Source: Microbacterium binotii (GTDB lineage Bacteria > Actinomycetota > Actinomycetes > Actinomycetales > Microbacteriaceae). From it: a stretch of DNA of 64,000 bases. The translations under genes were made by a program, and so were the position numbers. The notes under the pieces are model-generated. The model was not told the DNA's origin. It ran no database searches and was given only the letters and a program-made list of their open reading frames with translations. Shown here piece after piece: positions 21,863-32,292 of the stretch. Where the stretch lies: contig NZ_CP090347.1 in assembly GCF_021398715.1 (NCBI RefSeq), forward strand, positions 2,294,001-2,358,000. Direction: 5' to 3'. The first letter of the stretch is position 1; each line of letters starts with the position of its first letter.

Positions 21863-23830
21863 TCAGCGGATGTTGTTCTCGTGACCGTGCGAGTGTCCCC
21901 CCGAGGCCGGAGCCGGGATGGACTTCTGCATCTGCACGAGGAACTCGACGTTCGAGGAGGTCTCCTTGAGCTTGCCGAGCACGACCTCGAGGGCCTGCTG
22001 CGGATCGAGACCCGCCAGCGCGCGCCGCAGCTTCCAGGTGATCTTGACCTCGTCCGCCGACAGCAGCATCTCTTCTCGGCGCGTGCTCGACGCGTTGACG
22101 TCGACCGCGGGGAAGATGCGCTTGTCGGCGAGCTGACGGCTCAGACGCAGCTCGCTGTTGCCGGTGCCCTTGAACTCCTCGAAGATGACGTCGTCCATCT
22201 TGGAACCGGTCTCAACCAGCGCGGTCGCGAGGATCGTCAGCGAGCCGCCGTTCTCGATGTTGCGCGCGGCGCCGAAGAAGCGCTTGGGCGGGTAGAGCGC
22301 AGCGGCGTCGACACCGCCGGAGAGCACACGACCACTCGTGGGCGCGGACACGTTGTACGCGCGGCCCAGACGGGTGATCGAGTCGAGCAGCACGACGACG
22401 TCGCGACCGAGCTCCACGAGGCGCTTCGCGCGCTCGATGGCGAGCTCGGCGACCGTGGTGTGGTCTTCCGCGGGACGGTCGAAGGTGGAGGCGATGACCT
22501 CGCCCTTCACCGTGCGCTGCATGTCGGTGACCTCCTCCGGGCGCTCGTCGACGAGCACGACCATGAGGTGGACCTCGGGGTTGTTGTGCGCGATCGCGTT
22601 GGCGATCTGCTGCAGAACGATCGTCTTGCCGGCCTTGGGCGGCGCGACGATGAGGCCGCGCTGGCCCTTGCCGATGGGAGCGACGAGATCGATGATGCGC
22701 TGCGTCAGCTTCTCGGGCGCGGTCTCCAGGCGCAGACGCTCCTGCGGGTAGAGCGGGGTGAGCTTGCCGAACTCGACGCGCTCGGCCGCATCCTCGACCG
22801 AGAGCCCGTTGATCGCATCGACCTTGACGAGCGCGTTGTACTTCTGGCGGCCCGACTGCTCGCCCTCACGGGGCTGCTTGATCGCGCCGACGACCGCGTC
22901 GCCCTTGCGAAGGTTGTACTTCTTGACCTGGCCGAGCGAGACGTACACGTCGCTCGCACCCGGCAGGTAGCCGCTCGTGCGCACGAACGCGTAGTTGTCG
23001 AGCACGTCGAGCACACCTGCGATCGGGATGAGGACGTCGTCCTCGCCGATCTCGGTCTCGAACTCGTCGCCCTGGCCCTGGCCGCGACGCTTGTTGCGCT
23101 GGCGGCCCCGGCCGGACTGCTGCTCGTCGTCCTCGGCGGCGGGGGCGGCGTTCTGCCCCTGGTTCTGCTGCCCGTTCTGGCCGTTCTGCCCCGCTGCACC
23201 CTGAGCGTTCTCACGACGGTTGCGGTTGCGGCTACGGCTACGGCTGCGGCTGCGGCCGTTCTGCTCGCCCTCGGCGTTCTGCTCGCCCTCGGCGCCGGGG
23301 GCGTTCTCACCGGAGGCGTCGGCGGCGGGTGCCGTGTCGGCTGCCTCGGCAGGTGCGGTCTCGGGCGCGGTCTCGACCGACGCCGCGTCCGTCGACGCGG
23401 CAGCGGTCTCCGGCGCTGCCGGCTCGGCGGCGCTCGGATCAGCCTCGGCGGGCGCCTCCTCCGGAGCGGCTGCGGACTTGCGGGCCCGGCGCGGGGCCTT
23501 CTTGGCCGGCGCCTTCGCCGCGGGCGCCTCCTCGGCGGCTGCGTCGTCCGCGACGGGGGCGGGGTCGGCCGGCGCCTCGGCGGCCGGAGCCTCGGATGCG
23601 GCAGGCGCCTGGTCGGCGACCTCGCCCGCAGCAGGGGCGTCCGCGGCGCCTGCCTCGGCGCTCTTCGCGCGGCGGGGCGCGCGCTTGCGCGGCGCCTTCG
23701 CCGGGGCCTCGACGGCCGGCGCCTCGGACTCGGGCGCCTCGATGGCCGGAGCCTCGACGGCGGGGACGGCCTCGGCGACGGTGTCGTCGACGTTGGCGTC
23801 GGTGGACTGGATCTCGGAGATGGACTCCAC
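21863..23830 (-). CDS. rho: Transcription termination factor Rho with long disordered N-terminus
   Basis: This 655-residue helicase binds C-rich RNA and releases stalled RNA polymerase. The RNA-binding cold-shock-like domain begins near residue 265, the Walker A motif PPKAGKT is at about 397-403, and the Q/R-loop region ([28 protein letters not shown]) is intact. The first ~185 residues are Ala/Glu/Pro-rich, followed by a ~65-residue Arg/Asn/Gln/Gly-rich stretch ([12 protein letters not shown]...). The C-terminus has [11 protein letters not shown] chose the GTG at 23830 because AAGGGAG sits 5 bases upstream. A leader of about 90 bases or more precedes it. It is followed closely by prfA. Confidence 0.95.
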   Translation of the reverse strand: MESISEIQSTDANVDDTVAEAVPAVEAPAIEAPESEAPAVEAPAKAPRKRAPRRAKSAEAGAADAPAAGEVADQAPAASEAPAAEAPADPAPVADDAAAEEAPAAKAPAKKAPRRARKSAAAPEEAPAEADPSAAEPAAPETAAASTDAASVETAPETAPAEAADTAPAADASGENAPGAEGEQNAEGEQNGRSRSRSRSRNRNRRENAQGAAGQNGQNGQQNQGQNAAPAAEDDEQQSGRGRQRNKRRGQGQGDEFETEIGEDDVLIPIAGVLDVLDNYAFVRTSGYLPGASDVYVSLGQVKKYNLRKGDAVVGAIKQPREGEQSGRQKYNALVKVDAINGLSVEDAAERVEFGKLTPLYPQERLRLETAPEKLTQRIIDLVAPIGKGQRGLIVAPPKAGKTIVLQQIANAIAHNNPEVHLMVVLVDERPEEVTDMQRTVKGEVIASTFDRPAEDHTTVAELAIERAKRLVELGRDVVVLLDSITRLGRAYNVSAPTSGRVLSGGVDAAALYPPKRFFGAARNIENGGSLTILATALVETGSKMDDVIFEEFKGTGNSELRLSRQLADKRIFPAVDVNASSTRREEMLLSADEVKITWKLRRALAGLDPQQALEVVLGKLKETSSNVEFLVQMQKSIPAPASGGHSHGHENNIR

Positions 23831-24007
23831 GAGTACTCCCTTGATGAAACGTGTGTCAGCGCGTGACCGCACAGAAGGCCCAACAGACAGGCATTCGTCT
23901 ACACCCAGCGCATGCTCGGGATACGCGCGACCGCATCGCGGGGATGTGTCGCGGGTATGAGTGCAGGGGTCACGCGGCCGGTTCGCAGATTGCGACGGAG
24001 GCCAGAT

Positions 24008-24952
24008 TCACGCCAGTGACGTGGCACCCTCCGCGTTGTCCCTCACTGTACCACCCTTGAAGTCGACCGCGAGCATGAGCGCCTCCCACGGAGTGTCCGC
24101 GTGCGAGGCGACCAACTGGGCGGCTTCCAGACGGCGTCCGGGACCGTCGGCGAGCACGAGCACGGACGGCCCCGCTCCCGAGACGACCGCCGCGAACCCC
24201 TCGCGACGCAGCGCCTGCACGAGGCGATCCGTCTCGGGCATGGCCGCCGCGCGATAACTCTGATGCAGTTTGTCCTCGGTGGCCGCCATGAGCAGTTCGG
24301 GGCTCTGCGTGAGTGCCGCGATCAACAGCGCCGAGCGCGACACGTTGAAGACCGCGTCTGCGCGCGAGAACTGGTCGGGCTGCAGGCCCCGCGCGACCGA
24401 GGTCGACATCGTGAACTCGGGCACGAAGACGATGGGGGACACACCGCGGTGCACGAGCAGCTTCTTGTGCTGCGGACCGCCCTCGTCGACCCACGCGATC
24501 GTGAGACCGCCGAAGAGTGCGGGGGCGACGTTGTCGGGGTGACCTTCGAGCTCCGTGGCGAGCCGCAGCAGTGTGTCGGCGTCGAGATCCACGTCGCCCT
24601 CGAGCAGACCCTTGGCGGCCAGGAGCCCCGACACGACGGCGGCACCGGAGGAGCCCATGCCCCGCCCGTGGGGAATGACGTTGCGCGCGCGCAGGCGCAG
24701 ACCCGGCATGGGCCGACCCGCATCCGCGAAGGCGTACGCGATGGCCCGCACGACGAGATGCGACGCATCGCGCGGCACCTGATCGGCGCCGGCACCGTCG
24801 ACCTCGATCTCGAGCAGACCCGGCTCGAGTGCTTCGACCTCGAGCTCGTCGTAGACGCTCAGCGCCAGGCCGAGCGTGTCGAAGCCGGGCCCGAGATTGG
24901 CGCTCGTGGCAGGCACGCGCACTGTCACCGCGCGGCCCACGGCGACCGTCAT
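24008..24952 (-). CDS. thrB: Homoserine kinase
   Basis: This 314-residue GHMP-family kinase phosphorylates homoserine with ATP. The N-terminal motif [19 protein letters not shown] and the ATP-binding loop [19 protein letters not shown] are diagnostic, and the C-terminal [11 protein letters not shown] loop is present. The ATG at 24952 gives [11 protein letters not shown]; it overlaps the thrC stop codon as ATGA, so translation is coupled. Its product feeds ThrC. It ends the lysA-hom-thrC-thrB run. Confidence 0.96.
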   Translation of the reverse strand: MTVAVGRAVTVRVPATSANLGPGFDTLGLALSVYDELEVEALEPGLLEIEVDGAGADQVPRDASHLVVRAIAYAFADAGRPMPGLRLRARNVIPHGRGMGSSGAAVVSGLLAAKGLLEGDVDLDADTLLRLATELEGHPDNVAPALFGGLTIAWVDEGGPQHKKLLVHRGVSPIVFVPEFTMSTSVARGLQPDQFSRADAVFNVSRSALLIAALTQSPELLMAATEDKLHQSYRAAAMPETDRLVQALRREGFAAVVSGAGPSVLVLADGPGRRLEAAQLVASHADTPWEALMLAVDFKGGTVRDNAEGATSLA

Positions 24953-26034
24953 CGAGAGCCCTGCGGGGCGAGCTCCAGCACCGAGGCGACCTCCGAGACG
25001 GAGTTGTCCACGACGGTGGGGGCGACCTCGCCGCCGGACGCGTCGCGCAACGCCCACTGCGGGTCTTTGAGACCGTGACCGGTGACGGTGAGCACGACGC
25101 GTGCGCCCGCGGGGATCACTCCGGCCTCGGCGCGGTCGAGCAGACCCGCGACGGAGATCGCCGAGGCGGGCTCGACGAAGACGCCGACCGTCTCGCTCAG
25201 CAGCTTCTGCGCGGCGAGGATGCGGTCGTCCTCGATCGCGCCGAACCAGCCGTCCGTGGCGTCGCGCGCCTCGAGGGCGAACTGCCAGGATGCGGGGTTC
25301 CCGATGCGGATGGCGCTGGCCACCGTTTCGGGGTTCTTGACGACCTCGCCGCGCACGAGCGGTGCGGAGCCGGCGGCCTGGAGGCCGAACATCCGCGGCA
25401 CCTTGGTGGAGACGCCGCGCTCGGCCTCTTCGGTGTAGCCGCGGGTGTAGGCGGTGTAGTTGCCCGCGTTGCCGACGGGGACGATGTGGAAGTCGGGGGC
25501 GTCGCCCAGCTGGGACACGACTTCGTATGCGGCCGTCTTCTGACCGTCGATGCGGTCGGGGTTGACCGAGTTGACGAGGTGCACCGGATAGTTCGCGGCG
25601 AGCTCGCGCGCGATCTCCAGGCAGTCGTCGAAGTTGCCGCGGATCTGGATGAGCTTGCCGCCGTGCGCCACGGCCTGGCTCAGCTTGCCCATCGCGATCT
25701 TGCCCTCGGGCACGAGCACGGCCGCGGTGATGCCGGCGTGCGCGGCGTAGGCGGCGGCCGATGCCGAGGTGTTGCCCGTGGAGGCGCAGATGACGGCCTT
25801 GGCCCCGTGCTCCACGGCGCGCGAGAGCGCCACCGTCATGCCGCGGTCCTTGAACGAGCCGGTCGGGTTCATGCCCTCGAACTTGACCCAGACCTCGGCA
25901 CCGGTGCGGTGCGACAGCGCCGGTGCCGGGATGAGCGGGGTGCCGCCCTCGCCGAGGGTGACCACCGTGGAGGCGTCGGTCACGCCGAGGCGGTCGGCGT
26001 ATTCGCGGAGGACTCCGCGCCAGAGGTGTGCCAT
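24949..26034 (-). CDS. thrC: Threonine synthase
   Basis: This 361-residue PLP enzyme converts O-phosphohomoserine to threonine. The PLP lysine is in [15 protein letters not shown] and the phosphate-binding glycines are in [15 protein letters not shown]. The short form lacks the extended N-terminal domain of the plant and yeast enzymes. It sits between hom (1-base gap) and thrB (4-base overlap). Confidence 0.96.
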   Translation of the reverse strand: MAHLWRGVLREYADRLGVTDASTVVTLGEGGTPLIPAPALSHRTGAEVWVKFEGMNPTGSFKDRGMTVALSRAVEHGAKAVICASTGNTSASAAAYAAHAGITAAVLVPEGKIAMGKLSQAVAHGGKLIQIRGNFDDCLEIARELAANYPVHLVNSVNPDRIDGQKTAAYEVVSQLGDAPDFHIVPVGNAGNYTAYTRGYTEEAERGVSTKVPRMFGLQAAGSAPLVRGEVVKNPETVASAIRIGNPASWQFALEARDATDGWFGAIEDDRILAAQKLLSETVGVFVEPASAISVAGLLDRAEAGVIPAGARVVLTVTGHGLKDPQWALRDASGGEVAPTVVDNSVSEVASVLELAPQGSR

Positions 26035-26035
26035 G

Positions 26036-27358
26036 TCAGTCTCCTTCTACCCGCAGGACCGAGACGACCCGCTCGACGACGTCGCTGTGCGCGAGTCGAT
26101 CGACCGTGTCGCTGAGATCCTGCTCGCGTGCTTTGTGCGTTCCGATGACCAGGCGTGCCCGGCCCGAGTCTGCGCCGTCCTCGGCGATGACCGTCTGCTC
26201 GACCGTCGCGATCGAGACGTGCCCCTCGCTCAGCGTGCCGGCGATATGCGCGAGCACGCCCGCCTGGTCGGCGACCTCGAGCGTGATCTGGTAGCGCGTC
26301 TGTGCGTGACCGATCGGCAGGACCGGCAGGTTCGCGCGCGTGGACTCCCCCACCCCCACGCCGCCGGCGATGTGGCGACGCGCCGCGGACACGACATCGC
26401 CCAACACCGCGGATGCGGTCTGCACGCCGCCCGCGCCGGCGCCGTAGAACATGAGCGAACCGGCCGCCTCCGCCTCGACGAAGACGGCGTTGTTGGCACC
26501 GTGGACGCTCGCGAGCGGGTGCGAGCGCGGGACCAGCGCCGGGTACACCCGCACCGAGATGGCCTCGCCGGTCGGCGAATCCTGACCGGTCAGCCGCTCG
26601 CACACCGCGAGCAGCTTGATGACGTAGCCGGCGTGACGAGCCGCATCCATCATCTGCGTCGTGATCGCGGTGATGCCCTCGCGGTGGACGGACTCGAGCG
26701 GCACGGCCGTGTGGAACGCGAGCGAGGCGAGGATGGCCGCCTTCTGTGCCGCGTCGTAGCCTTCCACGTCGGCGGTCGGGTCCGCCTCGGCGTATCCCAG
26801 GGCTTGCGCCTGCGCCAGGACGTCGGAGAACTCCGCGCCCTCGGTGTCCATCCGGTCGAGGATGTAGTTGGTGGTCCCGTTGACGATGCCCATGATGCGC
26901 TGAACGCGGTCACCGGCGAGCGAGTCGCGCAGCGGGCGAATGATCGGGATGGCGCCGGCTGCGGCCGCCTCGTAGTACACCTGCGCGCCGACCTGGTCGG
27001 CGGCGTCGAAGATCTCGGAGCCGTGGGTCGCCAGCAGGGCCTTGTTGGCCGTCACGACGTCCGCGCCGGAGTTGATCGCCTGCAGCAGATGGGTCCGCGC
27101 CGGCTCGATGCCGCCGATGAGCTCGATCACGATGTCGGCGCCGACGATGAGCGACTCGGCGTCGGTCGTGAAGAGCTCCTGCGGAAGCTCCACATCGCGC
27201 GGAGCGTCGACATCGCGCACGGCGATGCCGGCCAGCTGGAGACTCGCCCCCGCGCGGTCCGCGAGCTCATCACCGTGCTTGAGCAGGAGGGCGGCGACCT
27301 GCGACCCGACGGCGCCGGCTCCCAGCAGAGCGACGCGGAGGTGGCGATGGTCGATCAT
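26036..27358 (-). CDS. hom: Homoserine dehydrogenase with ACT domain
   Basis: This 440-residue enzyme reduces aspartate semialdehyde to homoserine. The Rossmann motif is [16 protein letters not shown], the catalytic region has [14 protein letters not shown] and the C-terminal ACT domain ([24 protein letters not shown]) is the usual site of threonine feedback inhibition. It overlaps the lysA stop by 4 bases (ATGA) and is followed by thrC, placing the branch point of lysine and threonine synthesis in one transcript. Confidence 0.96.
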   Translation of the reverse strand: MIDHRHLRVALLGAGAVGSQVAALLLKHGDELADRAGASLQLAGIAVRDVDAPRDVELPQELFTTDAESLIVGADIVIELIGGIEPARTHLLQAINSGADVVTANKALLATHGSEIFDAADQVGAQVYYEAAAAGAIPIIRPLRDSLAGDRVQRIMGIVNGTTNYILDRMDTEGAEFSDVLAQAQALGYAEADPTADVEGYDAAQKAAILASLAFHTAVPLESVHREGITAITTQMMDAARHAGYVIKLLAVCERLTGQDSPTGEAISVRVYPALVPRSHPLASVHGANNAVFVEAEAAGSLMFYGAGAGGVQTASAVLGDVVSAARRHIAGGVGVGESTRANLPVLPIGHAQTRYQITLEVADQAGVLAHIAGTLSEGHVSIATVEQTVIAEDGADSGRARLVIGTHKAREQDLSDTVDRLAHSDVVERVVSVLRVEGD

Positions 27359-28752
27359 GAATCACCTTTCTGCGCGAGGAGCGCATCGCGGGCGAGAAGG
27401 TCGTCGACCGTCTCGCCGCGCACGATGACACGCGCCTCGGCGTCACGCACCGCGACCACAGGGGGCCGAGGCATGTAGTTGTAGTTGCTCGACAACGAGA
27501 AGCAGTAGGCGCCGGTCGCCGGCACCGCCAGCAGGTCGCCGGGGGCGACGTCGGCGGGAAGGTACTCGGCGTTGACGACGATGTCGCCCGACTCGCAGTG
27601 CGAACCGACCACCCGCACGAGGGCGGGAGCCGCATCGCTCACGCGGGAGGCGATACGGGCGGAGTAGTCGGCGCCGTAGAGCGCCGGACGGGCGTTGTCG
27701 CTCATGCCACCGTCGACGCTGACGTAGGTGCGCACGAGACCGTCGTCGAGCAGGACCGGCTTGACCGTGCCGACCTCGTACAGCGTCACACCGGCCGTCC
27801 CCACGATCGCTCGTCCGGGCTCGAACACCAGCGTCGGCACGGGCACGTCCAGGCGCGCGCAGGTTGCCGCGACCGCGTCCACGATGGCGTCGGCGAGTTC
27901 TTCGATCACGGCGGGCTGCTGATCGCGCGTGTAGGCGATGCCGAAGCCGCCGCCGAGGTTCAGCACGTCGAGACCGCCGAGCTCCGCGTGGAGGGCGACG
28001 AGCCGCTCGGCGGATGCGGCGAAGCCGTCCGACCCGAAGATCTGGGAGCCGATGTGGCAGTGCAGGCCGACGAGCTCGACGCCGGGGATGGCGCGCAGGA
28101 GAGCCGCGGCCTCCCGTGCACCGTCGAGGGAGAAGCCGAACTTCTGGTCCTCGTGCGCTGTCGCGAGGAAGTCGTGGGTCTCGGCGTGGATCCCGGTGTT
28201 CACACGGATCAGCACGGGCTGGCGGCGGGCGGCGCCATCGGTCACCGAGGCGAGGCGCACGATCTCGTCGACGCTGTCCACGATGATCGTGCCGATTCCG
28301 ATCTCGACGGCCCGCGTCAGCTCCCTCGCGGACTTGTTGTTGCCGTGCAGGCCCAGCAGCGACGGATCCGCGCCGGCGGCCAACGCCACCGCCAGCTCGC
28401 CCGCGCTCGCGACGTCGATGCGCAGCCCTTCCTCGAGCACCCACCGCGCCACGGCCGCGGAGAGGAACGCCTTGCCCGCGTAATAGACGCGCGCTTGCGC
28501 ACCGTGCCTTCCCGCGGCCCGCTGGAAGGCGGCGAGGATGCGACGGGCGCGGCCTCGCACCTCGTTCTCGTCGAGGATGTAGAGCGGAGTGCCGAAGCGT
28601 GCGGCGAGCTCTCCCGCATCCACTCCGCCGATCTGAAGACGGCCGTCGCGGCGCGACGCCGATCCGGGCCACACGACGGGCGCGAGGTCGTTCGCGTCGT
28701 CCGGCACGAGGAGCCACTCTTCGGCGGCAGCGCGGTCGTGCGAGGAGGACAC
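27355..28752 (-). CDS. lysA: Diaminopimelate decarboxylase
   Basis: This 465-residue fold-III PLP enzyme makes lysine from meso-diaminopimelate. PLP lysine is in RVYYAGKAFLS, followed by GLHCHIGSQIFG, LNLGGGFGIAY, EPGRAIVG and the C-terminal CESGDIV active-site segment. The GTG at 28752 was chosen because conservation starts soon after (EEWLLVPDDANDLAP); further upstream the frame is low-quality. TAGACT about 85 bases upstream is a likely -10. It leads an operon with hom, thrC and thrB through overlapping stops and starts. Confidence 0.93.
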   Translation of the reverse strand: MSSSHDRAAAEEWLLVPDDANDLAPVVWPGSASRRDGRLQIGGVDAGELAARFGTPLYILDENEVRGRARRILAAFQRAAGRHGAQARVYYAGKAFLSAAVARWVLEEGLRIDVASAGELAVALAAGADPSLLGLHGNNKSARELTRAVEIGIGTIIVDSVDEIVRLASVTDGAARRQPVLIRVNTGIHAETHDFLATAHEDQKFGFSLDGAREAAALLRAIPGVELVGLHCHIGSQIFGSDGFAASAERLVALHAELGGLDVLNLGGGFGIAYTRDQQPAVIEELADAIVDAVAATCARLDVPVPTLVFEPGRAIVGTAGVTLYEVGTVKPVLLDDGLVRTYVSVDGGMSDNARPALYGADYSARIASRVSDAAPALVRVVGSHCESGDIVVNAEYLPADVAPGDLLAVPATGAYCFSLSSNYNYMPRPPVVAVRDAEARVIVRGETVDDLLARDALLAQKGDS

Positions 28753-28835
28753 TACGAGACCCAATCGGTGGTGAAGGGCGGCGGGATTCTCAGCGGCGGC
28801 GGAGCCGTCACGACACCCCGACGCGAGTCCCTTGA

Positions 28836-28841
28836 AGTCTA
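28836..28841 (-). promoter_or_regulatory. Probable -10 element of the lysA-hom-thrC-thrB operon
   Basis: TAGACT lies in the 119-base gap after the DUF2993 gene and about 84 bases before the lysA start, leaving a leader of roughly 75 bases. I see no lysine riboswitch core in the leader. Confidence 0.4.
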
Positions 28842-28871
28842 GGGCACCGCCTATGCCGCTCCCGCCATGCG

Positions 28872-29681
28872 TCAGGCGCAGGTGCCCTTCTCCCGCGCGC
28901 CGGCATCGGTGAGCAGCTCGCCCGCGATGTCGAAGTCGGCAGCGAGCCGATCGTCCTGCACCGCGACCTGGCTGAGCGTGAGGCCGCGAGGGAGGTACTG
29001 CGCGACGCACACCCGATACCCGGCGAGCAGAGGATCGGCGACGGAGCCGAACTGCGCGCGCAGGCCGTCCGCGGTCACCTCGGCGCCGGCGACGCTCAGC
29101 GAAACCGGCGTGAGCACGAGCTGCCCGTCCGCCGCCGACGGGGTGAGCACCACGTCCACCGGCACCGCGAGGCCGAGCACGGACAGCTGGGTCGAGGCGC
29201 TCACGTCGGGCTGGGCGATCGTGAGGCCGTCGACGGACACCGGCGCGGCCTCGACCAGCAGTGGACGCAGCTGGTCGGCATTCAGCGACACCGTCGCCTC
29301 TCCGGAGCCGAGCGTGAAGGGAGCGCGGATGCCGAGATCGCGAAGGGTCACCGACACGTTGCCGGTGAAGTCTCCGATCGTCACGTCGTCGGCGGAGATG
29401 CGCACCTGACCCACCTCACCCAGCGCAAGATCCAGCAGCAACGAGGGATCCGCGATGTCCACATCGATCTGCTGATCCGCGGCGAGATCGAGTCGCGACA
29501 CGAGCTGCTGCTTGACGGCCTTCGCCACGAGGTCGCGCGCCACCCACTCCCCCGCGAAGAACGCGGCGACGATGAGAAGCAGAACGACCAGCACTGCGAC
29601 GAGCCACGGCCACCGGCGGCGCCGGCGCACGGTGCGGGGCGCGTCGTCCTGGTCCTCGAACAGCCCCATCACCTCGCTCAT
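28872..29681 (-). CDS. DUF2993 (LmeA-like) membrane-anchored protein
   Basis: This 269-residue protein has a basic N-terminus (VRRRRRWP), one membrane anchor at about residues 24-46 and an extracytoplasmic beta-rich domain with repeated D/N-V-x-V patterns (QIDVDIADPSLLLDLALGEVG). This matches DUF2993; the mycobacterial member LmeA acts in lipomannan elongation in the periplasm, and a lipid-binding TULIP-like role is plausible here. Two cysteines (VCVAQY, GTCA) could form a disulfide. It starts 1 base after the argS stop, so it is co-expressed with that housekeeping gene. Confidence 0.75.
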   Translation of the reverse strand: MSEVMGLFEDQDDAPRTVRRRRRWPWLVAVLVVLLLIVAAFFAGEWVARDLVAKAVKQQLVSRLDLAADQQIDVDIADPSLLLDLALGEVGQVRISADDVTIGDFTGNVSVTLRDLGIRAPFTLGSGEATVSLNADQLRPLLVEAAPVSVDGLTIAQPDVSASTQLSVLGLAVPVDVVLTPSAADGQLVLTPVSLSVAGAEVTADGLRAQFGSVADPLLAGYRVCVAQYLPRGLTLSQVAVQDDRLAADFDIAGELLTDAGAREKGTCA

Positions 29682-29682
29682 G

Positions 29683-31347
29683 TCACATCCGCTCGGGCGC
29701 GCTGACGCCCAGCAGGTCCAGCCCGTTGCGCAGGACCTGGCCCGTCGCGTCGTTGAGCCACAGACGCGTGCGGTGCAGGTCGGTCACCTCGTCGTCGCCG
29801 AGCGGGATCACACGGCAGTTGTCGTACCAGCGGTGATAGAGCCCCGCGAGCTCCTCGAGGTATCGGGCGATCCGGTGCGGTTCGCGCAGGTCTGCGGCGA
29901 AGGCGACCAGCCGCGGGAACTCCTGCAGTGCGCCGAGCAACGCCGACTCGGTCTCGTGGGTGAGCAGCTCGGGCGCGAACGCGGTGCGCTCCACCCCGGA
30001 TGCGGCGGCGTTGCGCGCCACGTTGTGGGTGCGCGCATGGGCGTATTGCACGTAGAAGACGGGGTTGTCGTTCGTGCGCTTCTGCAGGATCTCGGGGTCG
30101 AGCGTGAGCGGGGAGTCGGCGGGGTAACGAGCCAGCGAGTACCGCAGGGCATCGGTGCCGAGCCAGGCGCGCAGGTCGTCGAGTTCGATGATGTTGCCCG
30201 CACGTTTGGACAGACGCGCGCCGTTGATCGAGACGAGCTGGCCGATCAGCACCTCGATGTCCTTCTCGGGATCGTCGCCCGCCGCACCGGCGAGCGCCTT
30301 GAGTCGGTGGACGTAGCCGTGGTGGTCGGCGCCGAGCAGGTAGATCTTGTGCGCGAAACCGCGATCGCCCTTGTTGAGGTAGTAGGCCGCATCCGCCGCG
30401 AAGTAGGTGTACTCGCCGTTCGAGCGACGGATGACGCGGTCCTTGTCGTCGCCGAAGTCGGTCGTGCGCACCCAGACGGCGTCGTCCTGCTCGAAGACAT
30501 GCCCCTGCTCCCGCAGGCGCTCGACCGCCTCGTCGACGAGACTCGGCGACCCGGCGTGCAGCACGCGCTCGGAGTACCAGACGTCGAAGTGGACGTTGAA
30601 CTGTTCGAGCGAAGCCTGGATCTCGCCCAGCTGAAGGGCGTACGCGAGCTCAGTGGTGAAGGCCAGCTGCTCCTCGGCCGAGGCGAACAGCACGCCGCCG
30701 GGCTGGCCGTTGAAGTCCGCCGCACGCACGCGCTCGGCCAGGTCCTGGATGTAGGCGCCGACGTAGCCGTCCTCCGGGGCCGGCTCGCCCTTCACCGCCG
30801 CGAGCACGGAGCGGCCGAAGCGCTCCATCTGGGCGCCCGCGTCATTGATGTAGAACTCGCGTACGAGCGTGGCGCCGCTGGCCAGGAGGAGGCGAGCGAT
30901 GGCGTCGCCGAGAGCCGCCCAGCGCGTGTGTCCGATGTGGAGCGGACCGGTCGGGTTCGCGCTGACGAACTCCAGATTGATCGAGTTGCCCCGCTGGCTG
31001 GTGTTGGAGCCGAATGCCGCCCCCGCCTCGACGATCACGCGGGCGAGGGCTCCGGCGGCCGCGGCATCCAGACGGATGTTGATGAACCCGGGACCGGCGA
31101 TCTCGACGGAGGCGATGCCGTCGACATCGCCCAGAGGGCTCGCGATCTCCGCTGCCAGCTCCCGCGGGTTCGCCCCCACCTGCTTGGCGAGCTTCAGGGC
31201 GATGTTGGACGCCCAGTCGCCGTGGTCTCGGTTCTTCGGACGCTCGAGGACGATGTCCGACACCGCGACCTCGACACCGGGGCGTCGCGCCTCGACGATC
31301 GGTGCGACGACGGCGTGCAGGGCGGCGGAGAGCTGTTCGGGATCCAT
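29683..31347 (-). CDS. argS: Arginyl-tRNA synthetase
   Basis: This 554-residue class I synthetase charges tRNA-Arg. The HIGH motif is at about 137-140 (NPTGPLHIGHTRW), the KMSKS-equivalent is LSKRAGN, and the N-terminal ArgRS additive domain and C-terminal DALR anticodon-binding domain are both present. TAGAAT lies 9 bases upstream of the ATG. A tRNA-Arg(CCG) gene lies a few kb away at 36646. The downstream DUF2993 gene is 1 base away. Confidence 0.96.
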   Translation of the reverse strand: MDPEQLSAALHAVVAPIVEARRPGVEVAVSDIVLERPKNRDHGDWASNIALKLAKQVGANPRELAAEIASPLGDVDGIASVEIAGPGFINIRLDAAAAGALARVIVEAGAAFGSNTSQRGNSINLEFVSANPTGPLHIGHTRWAALGDAIARLLLASGATLVREFYINDAGAQMERFGRSVLAAVKGEPAPEDGYVGAYIQDLAERVRAADFNGQPGGVLFASAEEQLAFTTELAYALQLGEIQASLEQFNVHFDVWYSERVLHAGSPSLVDEAVERLREQGHVFEQDDAVWVRTTDFGDDKDRVIRRSNGEYTYFAADAAYYLNKGDRGFAHKIYLLGADHHGYVHRLKALAGAAGDDPEKDIEVLIGQLVSINGARLSKRAGNIIELDDLRAWLGTDALRYSLARYPADSPLTLDPEILQKRTNDNPVFYVQYAHARTHNVARNAAASGVERTAFAPELLTHETESALLGALQEFPRLVAFAADLREPHRIARYLEELAGLYHRWYDNCRVIPLGDDEVTDLHRTRLWLNDATGQVLRNGLDLLGVSAPERM

Positions 31348-31356
31348 AGGCGTCCC

Positions 31357-31362
31357 ATTCTA
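31357..31362 (-). promoter_or_regulatory. -10 element of argS
   Basis: TAGAAT with a 9-base spacer before the ATG, the same arrangement as tsaC at 16671. The leader would be 2-3 bases. Confidence 0.45.
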
Positions 31363-31404
31363 CGTTCGTCCGCCGTGACGCCCCGGCCGCGCAGGCCGAC
31401 CCGC

Positions 31405-32202
31405 TCAGGCCATCGGGACGAGCGCCGCGTGATCGTCGACGGGTCCGGGCTCGCCCTGCACCGTCGCGTCCACCTCGAGCCGTTCCAGCCCCACGTACCC
31501 GCCGTGGTAGCTCAGGAATGCGCAGTCCGCCGCGTCCCTCCCTGTCCCGATCCGCACGAGCGAGGAGCGCGGAGCGAGCCGAGTGGCGTCGATGACGTTC
31601 CACTCGCCCTCGACGAGCACCTCGGCGACGGCGTGGAAGTCCATGGGATCGAGACGGGGCGCGTAGCACGCGACATACCGCGCGGGCATGTCCATCGCAC
31701 GCAGCAGCGCGATGACGAGATGGGCGTAGTCGCGACATACGCCCTGTCCGCTGGCGAGGGTCGTGACCGCGCTGTCGGTTCCGAGGCTCATCCCCGGCGT
31801 ATAGGTGACACTCGTGGCCACGAACTCGGAGACCGCCTCCACGAGCACCCGACCGCTCAACCCGCGGAAGAGTCGCCGCGCGGTGGCGAAGACCTCGTCC
31901 GACTGGGCGTAGCGGCTCGGGCGCAGGGCCGCGATCGTGTCGAGCTCCATCGTCGCAGGCGCCGTGCCCGGGCCCACGACCGCCTCGTAGCGCACCTGAA
32001 GCGGCCCCGCCTCACCCGTCAGACGGTGCAGACGGTTGCCGGCCGCATCCACGAGCTCCCTCGGCGCGAGCTCGCGCCCGTCCTGCACCAGGCTCAGCCG
32101 CTCGCTCACGACCCCCGCCGATCGCGCCACCGCGATCTGCAGGATGAGGTCGACGGAGGAGCCCAATTCGAGGTCGAGTTCGGCTCTCACTTGGCGCTGC
32201 AC
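31405..32202 (-). CDS. Transglutaminase-like protease-fold protein
   Basis: The 265-residue product has a beta-rich N-terminal domain and a transglutaminase-like core with an intact Cys-His-Asp triad: GQGVCRDYAHLVIALLRA, DPMDFHAVAEVLV and EWNVIDATRLAP. No signal peptide is seen, so it is probably cytoplasmic. Members of this bacterial group act as peptidases or amidases; the substrate here is unknown. The GTG at 32202 is favoured by GAGG eight bases upstream; the frame is open well beyond it but reads into the divergent SGNH gene. Confidence 0.82.
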   Translation of the reverse strand: MQRQVRAELDLELGSSVDLILQIAVARSAGVVSERLSLVQDGRELAPRELVDAAGNRLHRLTGEAGPLQVRYEAVVGPGTAPATMELDTIAALRPSRYAQSDEVFATARRLFRGLSGRVLVEAVSEFVATSVTYTPGMSLGTDSAVTTLASGQGVCRDYAHLVIALLRAMDMPARYVACYAPRLDPMDFHAVAEVLVEGEWNVIDATRLAPRSSLVRIGTGRDAADCAFLSYHGGYVGLERLEVDATVQGEPGPVDDHAALVPMA

Positions 32203-32280
32203 CGGCCCATCCTCGCACGCGGATCGAGCGCCGAGGCCCGCCGCATCCCTCTCGTGCACCCGCTCGGCCCCGTCGCACCG

Positions 32281-32286
32281 TACGCT
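32281..32286 (+). promoter_or_regulatory. -10 element of the SGNH hydrolase, leaderless arrangement
   Basis: TACGCT, 6-base spacer (CGTGCC), then the ATG. It matches the amidase promoter in hexamer and spacing. Confidence 0.5.
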
Positions 32287-32292
32287 CGTGCC

